From Nevskia soli (GTDB lineage: Bacteria > Acidobacteriota > Terriglobia > Bryobacterales > Bryobacteraceae): DNA of 36,879 nt. The notes beneath the pieces were generated by a model, which did not search any database, had not been told where the DNA came from, and worked only from the letters and a program-made list of their open reading frames with translations. Positions within the stretch are counted from its first letter, which is position 1, and each line of letters begins with the position of its first letter. The translations under genes and the position numbers were made by a program. Location: the NCBI RefSeq assembly GCF_903970205.1, contig NZ_CAJCHS010000017.1, forward strand, positions 1-36,879, read 5' to 3'. Positions 17,164-25,503 of the stretch are shown in pieces.

Positions 17164-17475
17164 CTATTCTTTGACACGTTTTGCGTGGACTTCGGCTTGC
17201 GGAACCACCACTACTTGCATCCGTTGCGCGGAAGCAATCGCTTCGGCGTCCCGCCGCGCCTCTTTTTGCTGTCGATAAAACGCGTTCGTTTCTTCCGGTG
17301 AGGCTACGCGAGACCGTCCTTCTATGATTAACCGCGCCGCCACACCTCGCGCCGTTTCCACCATCCGGCCGCACCTACCGCCTTCCGGAGTGTCAAGGCT
17401 ATACAAAACGACAAAAGGCGTGGCGATCTGACTCTCGGTTTCCCGAACTTTCCTGTAATAGACTTTGAGGTCCAT
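17164..17475 (-). CDS. Small conserved-looking head-region protein, unknown function
   Basis: The ATG at 17475, preceded by a good Shine-Dalgarno (AGGGAG), gives 103 residues. A longer frame starting at 17577 would overlap the capsid gene and is rejected. The protein begins MDLKVYYRKVRETE, has an SLDTPEGGRCGRMVE segment, and ends in a charged, probably helical tail (NAFYRQQKEARRDAEA). No family was recognised. Its place directly after the capsid suggests a minor head, decoration or head-completion protein, but that is only from position. Confidence 0.65.
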   Translation of the reverse strand: MDLKVYYRKVRETESQIATPFVVLYSLDTPEGGRCGRMVETARGVAARLIIEGRSRVASPEETNAFYRQQKEARRDAEAIASAQRMQVVVVPQAEVHAKRVKE

Positions 17476-17489
17476 TGAAATCTCCCTAG

Positions 17490-17515
17490 AAAAGGCAGCT
17501 GTGTGAGCTGCCTTT
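17490..17515 (-). terminator. Hairpin after the capsid gene, likely partial terminator
   Basis: On the minus strand a perfect 10-bp inverted repeat (AAAGGCAGCT / AGCTGCCTTT) with a 5-base CACAC loop is followed by a short T run (four T's overlapping the stem end). It begins 16 bases after the capsid stop and ends just before the next gene's ribosome site. It fits a leaky terminator or mRNA 3'-end stabiliser that raises capsid expression over downstream genes. Confidence 0.55.
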
Positions 17516-17531
17516 GATAACGAACGCCTAA

Positions 17532-18443
17532 CTAACTGTTCACCTGAACACCGAACTGATTGCGCAATACAGCACATCCATAGAGCACATCGACGGTGAA
17601 CTGTTGAGATAGCGTATTTGGCTGATAGCTCATGGTTACTCGCATGCCGAAATTGCCCAGTTCCGCGTACTCGGCGATAGCTCCGGTTCCCGGCAAGGGT
17701 TGCGGCAAACGCCGGATAACCAGACCGAGCGCGCTCCTGGTAAACGCCAGGTTATGAGTATTCAAAGGTGAACTCCCCGTCTTCTCGACATATTGTGAAC
17801 GGAAAACAAAGAAGTCTTTGATCTTCCCGAAGGTACCTTCGATGATGGCGCGGAGACCGGCCTCCCCAGCGGTCTGGAACTCACTGAAGCGCGAGATCTG
17901 ACGCATGGCCGAATACGTATTTGAATCGACCACCAGATACTTCGGCTCGCTCGGCGGCACCTTCGCCGAGAAGAGCGCGGTTTCCGCCGAATCGATTGTC
18001 GCTTCAGTAATCGCCGTACCTGCAACTCCCACCGGCGCATTAAAAGTAAACCCGGCGTAAGTGTTCAATAGGTCGGTTTCAATACGTTCCGCGATCGCGA
18101 TCACCGCGGGTTCCATGTAGACCTTTAGAAGGTCCGGCACGGCCAACACTCGAGTCACGTCGGGAATCTGAAACGTGGCTTCTACATGCGTGTTCAGTAT
18201 TACCTGGGCGTTTCCCAGATTTGGATTCTGCGGCTGTACGCTGCCACCTTCGGCGAGGTTATTCGCGACCAGCACCGGCGGGATCGGCACGTTCACCGTA
18301 TCGCCTGCATGAGCCAGTACCGGCTCATAATCCCGATTAACCAGGTTACCCATTACGAGGTTTCCGACCAGAGCGGGCAACGCATCGGCCGCCACAAGTT
18401 TTACGATCGCATTTGCTACGTTTGCTGAGGTAATTGCTCCCAT
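17532..18443 (-). CDS. Major capsid protein, P22 coat-like (HK97 fold)
   Basis: This 303-residue protein resembles P22-type coat proteins. It has an N-terminal helix and LVNRDYEPVLAHAGDTVNVPIPP, typical of the N-arm and early E-loop region, a central ATFQIPDVTRVLAVPDLLKVYMEP followed by the spine-helix-like IAIAERIETDLLNTYAG, and a later YLVVDSNTYSAMRQ and GTFGKIKDFFVFRSQYV segment. No prohead protease lies nearby, consistent with a P22-like head that does not need cleavage. A scaffold-like gene precedes it. It has a strong Shine-Dalgarno (AGGAGAG) and is flanked by a possible promoter upstream and a hairpin downstream. The family assignment is by eye. Confidence 0.8.
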   Translation of the reverse strand: MGAITSANVANAIVKLVAADALPALVGNLVMGNLVNRDYEPVLAHAGDTVNVPIPPVLVANNLAEGGSVQPQNPNLGNAQVILNTHVEATFQIPDVTRVLAVPDLLKVYMEPAVIAIAERIETDLLNTYAGFTFNAPVGVAGTAITEATIDSAETALFSAKVPPSEPKYLVVDSNTYSAMRQISRFSEFQTAGEAGLRAIIEGTFGKIKDFFVFRSQYVEKTGSSPLNTHNLAFTRSALGLVIRRLPQPLPGTGAIAEYAELGNFGMRVTMSYQPNTLSQQFTVDVLYGCAVLRNQFGVQVNS

Positions 18444-18510
18444 ATCTCTCCTTGTTCTTTCCCGAGCCGCCAGCTATTAGGCCTGTGCTCGTCCAATCCG
18501 CCCGTTATTA

Positions 18511-18540
18511 CCGGTATACCGGCCCGCAGCTAAGTGTGAA
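18511..18540 (-). promoter_or_regulatory. Candidate promoter with palindromic site upstream of the capsid gene
   Basis: On the minus strand, TTCACA (18540-18535) and TATACC (18518-18513) are separated by 16 bases. The -10-like element lies inside a perfect 12-base palindrome, CCGGTATACCGG, at 18511-18522. The 105-base gap between scaffold and capsid is the largest inside the block, so an internal capsid promoter, possibly with an operator, is plausible. Confidence 0.3.
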
Positions 18541-18548
18541 GTGTTTCC

Positions 18549-19109
18549 CTACTTATCCTGTGATGTGACCCGAAGGATCTCTTGCCGGACTCGCTCCCGG
18601 TCTTCCGGGCTCATCGTAGGCGAGATCATGTTCAACGTGATCGCGGCTTGCGGTTGCGACGTGCGGGAACCGCCCGACAACCCCGTGCCACCGGGGATTC
18701 TCGCGGGCAGGAATTCCGGATTGTCGTGAACAAAACCGGCCAGATACTCGCGCACACCAACCTCTCCGCTGTCCGTCTTGGCGACAAGCCGGCCGTCTTC
18801 CGTTCGAAAGATCTCGTCCTGGACAGCCTTGTAAGCGACATCGAGCTTCGTGACGCCCAACGCCTGTAGCTCATTCCTGATCTTTGAGCTTCGCTCTGCC
18901 TGGTCGGCCACCTCACGATTTTTCCGATTCTCTTCGGCCATTACATTGAGGCGCTTCTCCAAAGCTTCGCGGCGTCGGCGTTCCTCCACGAGTTCCGCCT
19001 TAAGTACCGGCTCTCGCTTGCTGGTATCCTGCCGCACATACTCAGCGATCGCCCGTTGTACTAACCCCTGGATGTCAAGATCTTTGTTCTGTTCTTTTGG
19101 CTCATCCAT
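18549..19109 (-). CDS. Capsid scaffolding-like protein
   Basis: This 186-residue, highly charged protein has a long predicted coiled coil at about residues 35-85 (VEERRRREALEKRLNVMAEE and following), a small central domain (LGVTKLDVAYKAVQDEIF) and a flexible proline/glycine-rich C-terminal part. This composition and the place between portal and major capsid are typical of phage scaffolding proteins, which direct capsid assembly and then leave the head. A strong Shine-Dalgarno AGGAGGG overlaps the end of the portal gene, which stops four bases before this ATG. Confidence 0.72.
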   Translation of the reverse strand: MDEPKEQNKDLDIQGLVQRAIAEYVRQDTSKREPVLKAELVEERRRREALEKRLNVMAEENRKNREVADQAERSSKIRNELQALGVTKLDVAYKAVQDEIFRTEDGRLVAKTDSGEVGVREYLAGFVHDNPEFLPARIPGGTGLSGGSRTSQPQAAITLNMISPTMSPEDRERVRQEILRVTSQDK

Positions 19110-19113
19110 TCTT

Positions 19114-20556
19114 TTAGCCCTCCTTGATTTCCGGTTTCTCCATCGTCAACGCCGCATCGATCTCGTCCGCAATCCTCGACTTGATCTCCTGCCTCGAATC
19201 GCTGAAGTACTTGAACGCGATTCTCTTGAACAACTGCTCCTTCAGCGTGGCTGAAGGAATCCCAAGCTTCAATAAGTTCTGTGCATCCTGGATTTCACTT
19301 GCAAAGTCCTGAATGTCGAATTCGTCCATCCCCGAAATACCCACGGTAAGACCGTCTTGCCGCACCTCTGAGATGGCCGTCAGTACCGCGGACATCGCTT
19401 CCTTAACCACGTCGCCATAGGCCCGCAGGATCTCCTCGGTTACCGTGAAGTCCCAAGCCTTACTCAGACCGCTCTGCTGCGTTCCTGATTTCTGACCGGT
19501 CATTTGGCTGTTCATGTAGCAGACACGATAAACTTCGTCCTGTAGCCGGACTAAATTGTCAGCCGCGATTTGAAAGACCTTACCCTCGGGTTCCGTCCAC
19601 CCAAACTTGTCTTGGGGTCCAAGCTGAATAAAGTAGGACTCGCCCGTGATCTGGGCGAATTCGCGATCTGAATATACGACCGGCGTGGCGAACAGTCCCA
19701 TTGTCAAAGCCCATGCCAGCGCGTTTGACTTATTGAAGTGTTCCAACTGGAGTAAGGAGGCTTTGTTCATTAGCCAGAGCCCCTCGCTTACTCGCATTTC
19801 GAACAAGGGTACTCTCTTCTGATCGGCTAGCGCATGTCGACCCGAGGCGGCCAGCAGTGGAGCACTTGGCCGGCCTTGCTCGTCCGCGCCGACATAAAGC
19901 TCGAAGTGTTCGCGGTCGTAATACAGCCATCTCGTTTGGCGGTTCCAGTTACCGTCGTGTATGCTAGTTTGGCGAAAGGCTGACGTCCGGAGTACAACCC
20001 AGTCAAAAACTCCGTTGTCGTCGTAAGACCAGTTAATGAGGTCCGCCGCGGAGTAGTCAACCAGATAGGCTCGCGACAAACCCTCCGCGTCTTCGTGCGC
20101 GCGGCTTACTGCGGGGCCAGAGGATTGGGGGAAGTCGATTGCCGTGTAGGCGCGCCCGAAGACCAGTGCCTCCGTGATCTGACGGCGAAAAAACGCGCTC
20201 AGGGTGGTTCGGCCCCGGTCGCAATCGTCAATAAAAACGGAAAAGAAATTCTTTCCGGCTGAATTGTCGCCTTGAAACTGGATAACCGGTTCGCGACGAA
20301 ATAGCGTTGCGGTATACCAGTCCACAATCGAACCAATATAGTTTTCATAGAATACCCGGCTTAGCCGTTCGAAGTAGATGTCGTTCGGCTCCTTGTGCCT
20401 GCGGATCAGATAGTTAGCGGCATTTACTTTGAATTGAGCGCCACCGGCGTAGAGGTCACGGTACATTGCGCGCGTTTGGCTCTGCACCCGGTACTCCGGG
20501 TGCTCGCGCGTAATGAAGTGATTTCCCGGATTGTCAGTCGCTATGATCCCGCTCAT
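19114..20556 (-). CDS. Phage portal protein (DUF4055-like)
   Basis: The ATG at 20556, with AGGGGACGG upstream, gives 480 residues; a start at 20640 would add 28 basic residues and has no ribosome site. The protein shows features of portal proteins: an N-terminal wing (YLIRRHKEPNDIYFERL; GSIVDWYTATLFRREP), a central crown/stem region with LEHFNKSNALAWALTMG, and a C-terminal stretch (QQSGLSKAWDFTVTEEILRAYG) characteristic of the DUF4055 portal-like family. The portal forms the dodecameric vertex for DNA entry and tail attachment. It is the first gene of the block; a terminase gene, normally just upstream, is absent. Confidence 0.8.
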   Translation of the reverse strand: MSGIIATDNPGNHFITREHPEYRVQSQTRAMYRDLYAGGAQFKVNAANYLIRRHKEPNDIYFERLSRVFYENYIGSIVDWYTATLFRREPVIQFQGDNSAGKNFFSVFIDDCDRGRTTLSAFFRRQITEALVFGRAYTAIDFPQSSGPAVSRAHEDAEGLSRAYLVDYSAADLINWSYDDNGVFDWVVLRTSAFRQTSIHDGNWNRQTRWLYYDREHFELYVGADEQGRPSAPLLAASGRHALADQKRVPLFEMRVSEGLWLMNKASLLQLEHFNKSNALAWALTMGLFATPVVYSDREFAQITGESYFIQLGPQDKFGWTEPEGKVFQIAADNLVRLQDEVYRVCYMNSQMTGQKSGTQQSGLSKAWDFTVTEEILRAYGDVVKEAMSAVLTAISEVRQDGLTVGISGMDEFDIQDFASEIQDAQNLLKLGIPSATLKEQLFKRIAFKYFSDSRQEIKSRIADEIDAALTMEKPEIKEG

Positions 20557-20833
20557 TCCGTCCCCTATTCCGGTCAACCTAAGACAGCGGATATACCTTT
20601 CGGCAAATCTGCCGGCCGCCCGCGCGGCTCTCTCAACCACGACTTTAGAGAACGGTATTCCGAAGTTATCCGAAATGCAGTGTTAAGTTACTAGAAACAA
20701 ACGCGATCGAGAACGAAACGATATGTCACCGCAAGCGGATGGAGTGCGCGAATGGCGGATTTCGGACCGAAAGCCGTTGAACGGGCGGTAATCGTCGATT
20801 CACTAAGTCTTAGAATAAGAGCGGACAGAGTCG
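20557..20833. promoter_or_regulatory. Divergent intergenic region between portal and histidine kinase
   Basis: This 277-base region separates the phage block from the divergent two-component genes. It holds a tandem 10-base direct repeat at 20655-20674 (GTATTCCGAA GTTATCCGAA, 8 of 10 identical), one helical turn apart, about 100 bases upstream of the portal start. A TAGAAT hexamer at 20811-20816 lies 17 bases before the kinase ATG and could be its -10 element. No convincing -35, terminase remnant, tRNA or attachment repeat was seen. Confidence 0.4.
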
Positions 20834-22318
20834 ATGATTTCGCCGCTTCTGAGAGGAACCCCCGGAGCAGTGCTGGTGCGGGCTGGCGCCATGATCGCGC
20901 TCATTGCGATAACGGATTGGCGGGTAGAGCGCGAAATCCCGCTCGGGTTTCTCTATCTGTTCCCCATGCTTCTAGTCGGCTCAACCCTGCCGCGCTGGGC
21001 GATCGCAATTGTGGCGATAATCTGCACGGCTTTGACGGAAGCTTTCGACTCATTCCCCTGGCAGCCCATTTCGGCGATTCCCAGGGATATCTTGTATTTC
21101 GCGGCGTTCTTCTGTATGGGTCTTTTTGTATTCGAAGTCGGCCGCAGCAGGCGGCTCGCTCAAGACCATCTGAATCGAATCGAAGTTGAAATTCAACGTC
21201 GGCGGGAAGCCGAAGAGCAGCTCAAGATCCTAGTCGATAGCAGCCCCGCTGCTATTTTCACTCTTGACCCCGGCGGCATCGTGCTACTGGCTAATGACGC
21301 GGCTCATCGTCTGTTCTTGCTCCCGCCCGGCTCTCTATCGGGCACTCCCATCGGACACCACCTACCTGCGCTCGCAACGGTTCCGGCTTGTAGTTCACAC
21401 GGGCAGGCCTTCCGAACGGTTATGCAGAGCCGCGGCCGCCGATCGGACGGCGACGTCTTTCTCGCCGACATCTGGTTCTCGACTTACTGGACCAGTGCGG
21501 GCCCGCGCTTGGCCGCGATGGTCATTGACACTTCAGAAGACTTGCGCTGCCGGGAAGAGTCGAGCCTGCACCAGTTGCTTGCCGGATCGCGCATTCTGGT
21601 GGGCGCTGTGTCGCATGAGATCAGGAATATCTGCGGCGCCATCGCGGTTGTGCATCAGAACCTCGCAAGGGATTCATCGATTGCGCAGAGTAAGGATTTC
21701 GAAGCTCTCGGAACTTTGATTGTCGCTTTGGAGAAGGTGTCGGCTATGGAACTTCGCCACACCGCCAATCAGGCTAGCGCCGTCGATCTTGAGTCTCTAC
21801 TGGAGGAACTCAACATTATTATTGAGCCCGATCTTCGGGACCGCATGGTCGAGGTTAGTTGGAATATCGCATCGGATCTGCCTCACGTGTGGGCCGACCG
21901 GCATAGTCTGATGCAAGTGTTTCTAAACCTCACCAAAAATAGTGTGCGCGCCATGTCCGGGCAGACACGGCGGTCACTTACGATCTCTGCGTATTCGGAG
22001 AAAGATCGGGTCCTGGTGGAAGTTCGCGACACCGGCGGCGGCGTCAACAATCCGGATAGCCTGTTCCGCCCCTTTCAGCCGGGCGCGCAAGCGACGGGCC
22101 TTGGTCTCTACCTTTCCCGCGCCTTCATGCGTTCATTCCGAGGTGATCTTCGTTACAAAGCGGTCTCGGGCGGTGCTGCCTTCCTCGTTGACCTTTCCCC
22201 GGCTTTTTCACTTACTGACAACTTGACTCAAGATGATGAACAATATTCGCCTCCTGCTGATCGACGACCACGGTCTCTTCCGCGAGAGTCTGAGCCGGCT
22301 CCTTCAAGCCGAACCTGA
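20834..22318 (+). CDS. Membrane-bound PAS histidine kinase
   Basis: This 494-residue sensor kinase has three to four hydrophobic segments at about residues 10-100, a coiled linker at 108-130, and a PAS domain at about 128-235. The HisKA-like dimerisation helix has the H-box SHEIRN with phospho-acceptor H261. The ATPase domain has an N-box (LNLTKNSVRAM, 364-374), G1 DTGGGV (399-404) and G2 ATGLGLYLS. The ligand sensed cannot be read. The last 28 codons overlap the response regulator start by 86 bases, so the two are translationally coupled. It is divergent from the phage portal and shares its upstream region. Confidence 0.92.
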   Translation: MISPLLRGTPGAVLVRAGAMIALIAITDWRVEREIPLGFLYLFPMLLVGSTLPRWAIAIVAIICTALTEAFDSFPWQPISAIPRDILYFAAFFCMGLFVFEVGRSRRLAQDHLNRIEVEIQRRREAEEQLKILVDSSPAAIFTLDPGGIVLLANDAAHRLFLLPPGSLSGTPIGHHLPALATVPACSSHGQAFRTVMQSRGRRSDGDVFLADIWFSTYWTSAGPRLAAMVIDTSEDLRCREESSLHQLLAGSRILVGAVSHEIRNICGAIAVVHQNLARDSSIAQSKDFEALGTLIVALEKVSAMELRHTANQASAVDLESLLEELNIIIEPDLRDRMVEVSWNIASDLPHVWADRHSLMQVFLNLTKNSVRAMSGQTRRSLTISAYSEKDRVLVEVRDTGGGVNNPDSLFRPFQPGAQATGLGLYLSRAFMRSFRGDLRYKAVSGGAAFLVDLSPAFSLTDNLTQDDEQYSPPADRRPRSLPRESEPAPSSRT

Positions 22319-22889
22319 TATACAGGTCGAAGGGTGCTGCGAATCTATTGCTGTGGCGATCGAATTCCTGTCGCGACGGCCCGTCGACCTCGTGCTTTTG
22401 GATTACGATCTCGGTGACTCGTCCGCGACGGCATTCTTCGACGCGGTTCGAGGTACAGGGTTCAACGCACGCGTCCTCATGGTGACTGCGGGAATGGGCG
22501 ATGCCGAAACCTTGCGGATCATGGAACTCGGCGCTTCTGGAATCTTCTTGAAACATAGTCCGCCCTCGCAGCTAATTGACGTCATTCATCGCGTCGTCGG
22601 CGGAGAAGTGTGGCTGGACGCAAAATCGCTTCGCGCTATGCTTGCCGGTTCGCACGACCGCTCCGCGCATGCCCGTCCGTCCGCTCCAATCACACCGCGC
22701 GAGCGCTCCGTGCTGAAGGGTGTTTTCGAAGGCCTCACCAACAAGGAGATCGCGGAAACCATCAGCCTCTCTGAAAGCTCCGTGAAAGCGGCGTTGCAGC
22801 AGTTGTTCGACAAGACCGGCGTTCGTACCCGCAGCCAATTGGTGCGGATCGCATTGGAGCGGTATGCTAAAGGCTGGGTCGGCGAGTGA
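22233..22889 (+). CDS. LuxR/NarL-type response regulator
   Basis: This 218-residue regulator has an N-terminal receiver domain with the acidic pair DD at 11-12, phospho-acceptor D57 in LVLLDYD, T85 and K107. The C-terminal LuxR-type helix-turn-helix at about 153-212 reads TPRERSVLKGVFEGLTNKEIAETISL and then SSVKAALQQLFDKTGVRTRSQ. It is most likely phosphorylated by the kinase just upstream, whose gene it overlaps by 86 bases. Either ATG at 22233 or 22236 may be used. Targets are unknown; the divergent phage block and the adjacent efflux genes are the obvious candidates by position. Confidence 0.93.
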   Translation: MMNNIRLLLIDDHGLFRESLSRLLQAEPDIQVEGCCESIAVAIEFLSRRPVDLVLLDYDLGDSSATAFFDAVRGTGFNARVLMVTAGMGDAETLRIMELGASGIFLKHSPPSQLIDVIHRVVGGEVWLDAKSLRAMLAGSHDRSAHARPSAPITPRERSVLKGVFEGLTNKEIAETISLSESSVKAALQQLFDKTGVRTRSQLVRIALERYAKGWVGE

Positions 22890-23027
22890 TGGACCGGTGG
22901 CCGAAAGATATTTGTGGCGTTGTCCTTAAGATACTGCGCTCACGTCGCCCGGCTTGCTATGTTATTAATTGAGGCTTCTGAATCATTGCGAGCCTGGAGA
23001 GCTTGACCCGGCGCTTCCCAGATGGTC

Positions 23028-23056
23028 TTGACATCGTCGTCCGCTGGACTTAGCGG
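23028..23056 (+). promoter_or_regulatory. Candidate promoter/operator of the efflux genes
   Basis: A perfect -35 TTGACA at 23028-23033 is followed after 17 bases by a poor -10 (TAGCGG). The -10 overlaps the inverted repeat CCGCT-GGACTT-AGCGG at 23041-23056. A good -35 with a weak -10 and a small palindrome suggests activator or repressor control of the gene starting at 23081. The evidence is weak. Confidence 0.28.
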
Positions 23057-23080
23057 ATGCCCCCGTCCCTAATCAATTGA

Positions 23081-24370
23081 ATGAGCGTTCTGCGACTGCT
23101 GCATTTTTCGCGGCTCACCCGCCGCGCTATCGTCATCCTGAGTTGCGTCGCATCTTCCGTGTCTCTAGCGCCGGCCCAAAACGCGTCGGCCCAAACGTCT
23201 GTGTATACGTGGCAGCAGGTTAAGGCGCGCTTTGAGGCAAACAACCCGACTCTACAAGCCGGTAAGCTAAATGTGGATGAGTCGCGTGCGGAGGAGGTCA
23301 CCGCGAACCTCCGCCCCAACCCCACATTAGACGTCGCCCTCGATCAGTTCAATTTCTACCCGCTCCGCCCGTTCGCTTATGCCGACCAGATTGTAGGAAT
23401 CAGCTATCTGCACGAGCGCCAGCACAAACGTGAACTTCGGCGGGAAGCCGCCGAGGACGCAACCGCGGTCGCCGCCTCCCAGCAGGTCGACCTTGAGCGC
23501 AACCTGCTCTTTAACCTGCGCAGCGCCTTCGTGCAATTACTTCAGGCCAAAGCCGTCCTCGACAACGCGGTTGAGAATCTCAAATACTATGACAAAGAGT
23601 TAGAGGTCCAGCGGATTCGTCTGAAAGACGGCGACATCGCCCCGGTTGATGAAGACCGCCTCGAACTTCAGCGAGTAACCTTCGAGTCGGATTTCGAAAA
23701 CGCGACGGTGAGCGTTCGAACGGCCAAAATCCAATTGCTGACTCTTCTGAATGACCGCACTCCGATTGAGAAATTCGATATCTCCGGAAACTTCGATTTC
23801 ACCGAACAGATCCCCGCGCTCGAACCGCTTCGTGCCACCGCGCTCGAAGCGCGGCCGGACCTTCGCGCTGCGGTTCAGTTGATCGATGAGGCTGTCGCCA
23901 ATCATAAGCTCGCTATTGCGAACGGCAGCGCGGATCCGGTCTTCGGTATCGATGCCGGCCGTAACCCGCCGGAGTTTGCCTACGTTGGGGCCAGCCTTTC
24001 CATTCCGTTACGAATCTTCGACAAGAATCAGGGTGAAAAACTTCGTACTCAGATCGACATTGATCATAATCGTAGGCTGGCCGAAGCTTCCCGGGCGCAG
24101 GTGTTCTCGGATGTTGATTCAGCCTACGCCACCATCAACAGCACATTGAATCTGCTCCGTCCTTATAAGTCGAACTATCTTCCTCGCGCGGCGAAAGTAC
24201 GCGATACCGTCTCTTATGCTTACAAGCGCGGAGCCGCCACCCTTCTTGATTTTCTGGACGCTCAGAAAAGTTATCGGGACGTCAACCTGGCTTACTTAAA
24301 TCTTATCGGCTCTTTTCTGATGTCTGCAACCCAGCTCAACCTCGCCGTGGGCCAAGAGGCCATCCAATGA
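23081..24370 (+). CDS. TolC-like outer-membrane efflux channel (CzcC type)
   Basis: This 429-residue outer-membrane channel subunit has a signal peptide at about residues 1-38 (positively charged start, hydrophobic core, then ASAQT). Two outer-membrane-efflux repeats follow, each with a long periplasmic helix pair and the beta strands that form the barrel (NPTLDVALDQF in the first, PVFGIDAGRNPPEFAYVGASL in the second). The late YKRGAATLLDFLDAQKSYRD motif is typical of the family. It forms the exit duct of a tripartite exporter. Its stop overlaps the ATG of the membrane-fusion gene (ATGA), so the two are coupled. No inner-membrane RND pump gene follows. Confidence 0.92.
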   Translation: MSVLRLLHFSRLTRRAIVILSCVASSVSLAPAQNASAQTSVYTWQQVKARFEANNPTLQAGKLNVDESRAEEVTANLRPNPTLDVALDQFNFYPLRPFAYADQIVGISYLHERQHKRELRREAAEDATAVAASQQVDLERNLLFNLRSAFVQLLQAKAVLDNAVENLKYYDKELEVQRIRLKDGDIAPVDEDRLELQRVTFESDFENATVSVRTAKIQLLTLLNDRTPIEKFDISGNFDFTEQIPALEPLRATALEARPDLRAAVQLIDEAVANHKLAIANGSADPVFGIDAGRNPPEFAYVGASLSIPLRIFDKNQGEKLRTQIDIDHNRRLAEASRAQVFSDVDSAYATINSTLNLLRPYKSNYLPRAAKVRDTVSYAYKRGAATLLDFLDAQKSYRDVNLAYLNLIGSFLMSATQLNLAVGQEAIQ

Positions 24371-25494
24371 AACTACAAATCGCCTCTTTCGCAGCTCTAG
24401 TCCTCTTCTTGGGTGCATGCGCTTCTCCCAAGAAAGACGACCCTGCCGCCGAAGCGCCTCCGGCTGCCAAGGTCGTGAACGAACAGGACGTCAATGTGAT
24501 TGCAGTAGAGGATCCGTCGAAGTTCCCGCTTGCCACCGTGGGTAAGATCGATGAGTCCACTACTTTGAACGCAACGGGATCGGTTACTCCCGATGTGTCG
24601 CGCCAGGTTCCGGCGATCTCGCTGGCTTCCGGCCGCGTGGTCGAAATTCACGCGCGCATTGGTGACTTTGTTCATAAAGGTCAGCTCCTGATGAAGGTCC
24701 AGAGTTCAGATGTCTCCGACGCCTTTTCTGACTATCAGAAAGCCGTCGCAGATGAGCGCTTGGCTCGTGTACAGCTTGACCGCGCGACCGATCTGAAAGA
24801 AAAAGGCGCGATTGCTCAGAAGGATCTCGAAGTCGCGCAGAATGCGGAGGAAGACGCCAAGACTACTCTGGCCGCGGCTCTGGACAAACTGCGTGTACTC
24901 GGGGCCGATCCTGACCATCCGTCCGCCCTTGTTGACGTTCGCGCCCCGATTACCGGCGTGATTACCGAGCAGAATATCACCAACGCGGGTGGCGTAAAGA
25001 CCCTGGATAATTCGCCCAATCTATTCACCATCTCCGATCTCGCGGAGGTCTGGATACTCTGCGACGTCTACGAGAATGATCTAAAAGATATTCATATGGG
25101 AGAGTTCGCGGACATACACATCGACGCTTACCCCAACCTTATCCTCAAGGGCCGCGTGAGCGATATCGGACCGGTTCTCGACCCGAATATCCGCACGGCC
25201 AAAGTTCGTCTTCAGGTCGCGAATCCGGGCGTTTTGCGGATCGGGATGTTCGTCACCGCGACTTTTCACAGTCTGCGCAAGCATGAGCTCGCGGTTGCTC
25301 CTACCGCGGCCGTGCTACACCTGCACGATCGCGATTGGGTTTATGTCTCGGATGGCTCCAAGCAGTTCCGGCGGGTGAATGTGGACGCGGGTAAGATACT
25401 CGCGGATAACATGCAGGAAATAATGTCCGGCGTGACACCAGGGCAGCAAGTTGTTGCGAATGCGCTGGTCCTGCAGAACACCGTCGAGCAATGA
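24367..25494 (+). CDS. Efflux membrane-fusion lipoprotein (CzcB/RND adaptor type)
   Basis: This 375-residue periplasmic adaptor has a lipoprotein signal ending LFLGAC with the acylated cysteine at residue 18. The domains in order are a barrel-sandwich (lipoyl-like) half with GRVVEIHARIGDFVHKGQLL, a coiled-coil hairpin at about 120-180, the second lipoyl half (DVRAPITGVITEQNITNAGG), a beta-barrel (IHIDAYPNLILKGRVSDIGP) and a membrane-proximal domain. The end NALVLQNTVEQ is where such proteins normally finish just before the RND pump gene, so it appears complete. The stop is again in an ATGA context, but the expected pump frame is missing and the ABC exporter gene ends nine bases later on the other strand. 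Confidence 0.92.
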   Translation: MKLQIASFAALVLFLGACASPKKDDPAAEAPPAAKVVNEQDVNVIAVEDPSKFPLATVGKIDESTTLNATGSVTPDVSRQVPAISLASGRVVEIHARIGDFVHKGQLLMKVQSSDVSDAFSDYQKAVADERLARVQLDRATDLKEKGAIAQKDLEVAQNAEEDAKTTLAAALDKLRVLGADPDHPSALVDVRAPITGVITEQNITNAGGVKTLDNSPNLFTISDLAEVWILCDVYENDLKDIHMGEFADIHIDAYPNLILKGRVSDIGPVLDPNIRTAKVRLQVANPGVLRIGMFVTATFHSLRKHELAVAPTAAVLHLHDRDWVYVSDGSKQFRRVNVDAGKILADNMQEIMSGVTPGQQVVANALVLQNTVEQ

Positions 25495-25503
25495 GCCTCC
25501 GTC

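Noticed and set aside
17164-17577. Longer start for the small head protein, overlapping the capsid gene.
   Set aside because: The added 34 residues come from the capsid 3' end and terminator region; the internal ATG at 17475 has a good Shine-Dalgarno.
6042-20556. The block as a contractile tailocin, R-type bacteriocin or type VI-like injection system.
   Set aside because: Capsid, portal and scaffold are present and there is no contractile sheath, baseplate wedge or ClpV-like ATPase.
20395-20694. Plus-strand frame of 99 codons with a GRPRGS motif near its end, opposite the portal 5' end, which looked like a terminase small subunit or AT-hook remnant.
   Set aside because: It runs antisense to the portal, lacks a ribosome site and the motif is only a few residues long; a small terminase would be expected on the minus strand.
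5900-20833. Attachment-site repeats or a tRNA bounding the phage block.
   Set aside because: No direct repeat of useful length and no tRNA-like sequence was seen by eye at either edge; a computed search for repeats longer than 12 bases between the two flanks would be decisive.
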